Shown one piece after another: positions 21,828 to 23,684 of a DNA stretch of 23,684 bases (the stretch's first letter is position 1; every line of letters starts with the position of its first letter). The notes beneath the pieces are model-generated. The model did no database searches. It had not been told where the DNA came from and saw only the letters and a list, made by a program, of their open reading frames with translations. The translations under genes were made by a program, and so were the position numbers. The stretch comes from JBLHGU01 sp047615875 (GTDB lineage Bacteria > Pseudomonadota > Gammaproteobacteria > Arenicellales > CAJQKF01), in the NCBI GenBank assembly GCA_047615875.1, contig JBLHGU010000071.1, forward strand, positions 1-23,684. Reading direction: 5' to 3'.

Positions 21828-23684
21828 TCAGGCTACCTTGTCTTTGTTAGTTGGGGCTGATGATTCTTTGGTCATTGTGAAAGCCTGTTCAAGAAACTGG
21901 GCTGTTTGTTTAAGATGCAGTTTGTAGAAACCAACGGCAGGTGAAGCAGATGCTTCACGACCCGCATACATACGTTCCTGATGAGGCGCCAAACAATCTT
22001 TTAGATGGTGTGAAATCTGATACCAGGAACCCTGGTTTTTAGGTTCCTCCTGACACCACACGACTGTTTTGGAATTTTTATATGCAGCGAGTATGCGTGT
22101 TAATTCTTCTTTTGGAAACGGATGTAACTGCTCAATTCTGATTAACGCTGTGTGAAAACTTTCGCGCTTAGCCCGTTCATCATTTAAATCAAAATAGACT
22201 TTACCGCAACATACAATCACCCGCTCGACAGATTGCTTCGGAATGTCCTGTATTTCGTCGATTACTGTTTGAAATTTGCCGGTAGATAAATCTTCTAAAG
22301 TAGAAACAGATTGCTTGTGCCGCAACAGACTCTTTGGTGAGAAAACGATTAGAGGACGTCGTAGACTGCGCAACATTTGCCTTCTTAACATGTGAAACAT
22401 CTGTGCCGGTGTGGTGGGCACGCAGACCTGCATATTATGTTCTGCACAAAGTTGTAAATAGCGTTCCAGTCTTGCAGATGAATGCTCTGGCCCCTGACCC
22501 TCATAACCGTGCGGTAACAACATTACCAGTCCACACAAACGACGCCATTTGGCTTCTCCGCTGCTAATAAACTGATCGATAACCACTTGTGCGCCATTGG
22601 CAAAATCGCCGAACTGGCCTTCCCATAGCACTAGAGTCTTTGGATCTGTCGTCGAGTAACCGTATTCGAAACCCAGGACTGCTTCCTCAGAAAGCAGGGA
22701 ATTGATAACCAGAAACTGATTGGGGTCGTCACTGATCGAGCGCAATGGCACCAGAGTTTCACCATTGATCTGATTTAGTACCGTGGCGTGACGGTGAAAG
22801 AATGTTCCCCGCCCACAATCCTGGCCGGAAAGGCGCACTGTGAATCCATCCTGAATTAGACCGGCATAAGCCATAGTTTCTGCAAAACCCCAATCCATGG
22901 GCATTTCTCCTGCGGCCATTTTTTGCCGATCCTGCATGATCTTCTTGATTCGTGCATGTAGCTCAAAACCATCAGGAAAGGTGGTTAACTGTTTGCCAGT
23001 GGCCTGAATTCGCTCAACGTCCATTTGAGTATCTGCAGCTTCATTCCAGACCGCGCCAATGTACGGACGCCAGTCAACCATTTGGGTAACTTTATTTGGA
23101 TCGAATATCTGTCCGGCAACGATGCGTCCAGCATCCAACGCATCACGATTGGCTGCCACTAGTTGATCTGCATAGCCTGGCTCAATGAGGCCTAGTTCTT
23201 CCAGACGTTTTGCATACAATGCCCGAGTCGTTGGATGACTCTTGATTATTTTGTACATCATTGGCTGAGTAACGCTAGGCTCATCTGCTTCGTTATGGCC
23301 AAGTCGTCGATAACAAACCATATCAATCACCACATCTTTATGGAACTCCATACGAAAATCCAGTGCAAGTTGGGTCACAAAGTGAACCGCTGCAGGATCG
23401 TCGCCATTGACATGGAATATTGGTGCCTGAACCATTTTAGCGACTTCCGTGCAATACATGGTCGACCGGGCATCGGCCCGATTACTGGTGGTAAAACCAA
23501 TTTGATTGTTTATTACCAAATGCATGGTGCCGCCGGTGGAATAACCCCGGGCCTGAGACATGTTTAGGGTTTCGAGAACCACGCCTTGCCCGGCAAAAGC
23601 CGCATCTCCATGAATCAGTATTGGAATGATTTGATTTCTTTCAGTATCTTTACGTCGTTCCTGGCGTGCTCGTACAGAGCCTTC
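21828..23684 (-). CDS. sucA: 2-oxoglutarate dehydrogenase E1 (N-terminal part beyond window)
   Basis: Thiamine-diphosphate-dependent E1 that decarboxylates 2-oxoglutarate and succinylates the lipoyl arm of SucB. The frame is open from the right edge (EGSVRARQERRKD...) to the stop at 21830-21828, giving 618 visible residues, about two thirds of the usual near-940. Motifs seen: HGDAAFAGQGVVLETLNMSQ, NNQIGFTTSNRADARSTMYC, QAPIFHVNGDDPAAV (ThDP site), CYRRLGHNEADEPS, then the beta-type half with SGQDCGRGTFFHRHA, LLSEEAVLGFEYGYS, LPHGYEGQGPEHSSARLERYLQL and the tail EPKNQGSWYQI. The last residues (TNKDKVA) are polar. It leads the sucA-sucB-lpdA cluster; the sucA start and any upstream sdh genes lie outside the window. 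Confidence 0.98.
   Translation of the reverse strand, partial: EGSVRARQERRKDTERNQIIPILIHGDAAFAGQGVVLETLNMSQARGYSTGGTMHLVINNQIGFTTSNRADARSTMYCTEVAKMVQAPIFHVNGDDPAAVHFVTQLALDFRMEFHKDVVIDMVCYRRLGHNEADEPSVTQPMMYKIIKSHPTTRALYAKRLEELGLIEPGYADQLVAANRDALDAGRIVAGQIFDPNKVTQMVDWRPYIGAVWNEAADTQMDVERIQATGKQLTTFPDGFELHARIKKIMQDRQKMAAGEMPMDWGFAETMAYAGLIQDGFTVRLSGQDCGRGTFFHRHATVLNQINGETLVPLRSISDDPNQFLVINSLLSEEAVLGFEYGYSTTDPKTLVLWEGQFGDFANGAQVVIDQFISSGEAKWRRLCGLVMLLPHGYEGQGPEHSSARLERYLQLCAEHNMQVCVPTTPAQMFHMLRRQMLRSLRRPLIVFSPKSLLRHKQSVSTLEDLSTGKFQTVIDEIQDIPKQSVERVIVCCGKVYFDLNDERAKRESFHTALIRIEQLHPFPKEELTRILAAYKNSKTVVWCQEEPKNQGSWYQISHHLKDCLAPHQERMYAGREASASPAVGFYKLHLKQTAQFLEQAFTMTKESSAPTNKDKVA

Noticed and set aside
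1..23684. CRISPR arrays, tRNA/rRNA genes, IS elements, prophage or toxin-antitoxin genes
   Set aside because: I scanned the intergenic spaces on both strands and saw no spaced direct repeats, cloverleaf-like sequences, transposase motifs or integrase motifs. A covariance-model search would be needed to exclude small RNAs.

Overview
The window looks like an ordinary chromosomal segment of a free-living gammaproteobacterium. It carries parC, algC, a sucA-sucB-lpdA cluster and the order uvrA / YajR-type MFS / ssb, which I recall from Pseudomonas and relatives. Base composition is moderate and many intergenic spaces are AT-rich. I see no tRNA, rRNA, CRISPR array, transposase, integrase or phage gene. 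The species cannot be fixed from sequence alone; a marine or environmental gammaproteobacterium is my inference.

Layout. (1) 1-2412: uvrA, minus strand, cut by the left edge, followed by a divergent control region (2413-2747). (2) 2748-4741: yajR-type MFS transporter and ssb on the plus strand, ending at a strong intrinsic terminator. (3) 4818-8607: a plus-strand accessory cluster of a choline-dehydrogenase-like GMC oxidoreductase, a class III extradiol (DODA/YgiD-type) dioxygenase, a BASS-like membrane transporter and a LysE/RhtB exporter wrecked by an internal deletion. (4) 8719-10223: a Tas-like aldo/keto reductase and a YbaN/DUF454 membrane protein. (5) 10265-11888, minus: a ComEC-like metallo-beta-lactamase-fold membrane protein that has lost its metal motif, and a ProXp-ala/PrdX-type tRNA-editing deacylase. 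(6) 12013-14292: parC, plus. (7) 14312-17052, minus: tag (3-methyladenine glycosylase I) and a GAF-degenerate GGDEF-EAL c-di-GMP protein. (8) 17273-17614: a small unknown soluble protein, plus. (9) 17637-19043: algC, minus, with a 26-bp perfect palindrome just upstream. (10) 19183-23684, minus: lpdA, sucB and sucA (sucA cut by the right edge), tightly packed with 1-nt gaps and forming the 2-oxoglutarate dehydrogenase complex.

Most of the window is DNA repair and replication (uvrA, ssb, parC, tag) and central metabolism (sucA-sucB-lpdA, algC). The parts with real novelty potential are the GMC-dioxygenase-transporter cluster with its decayed exporter, the metal-motif-less MBL protein beside the tRNA deacylase, and several clean inverted repeats in control regions. 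I found no convincing new defence or mobile system.
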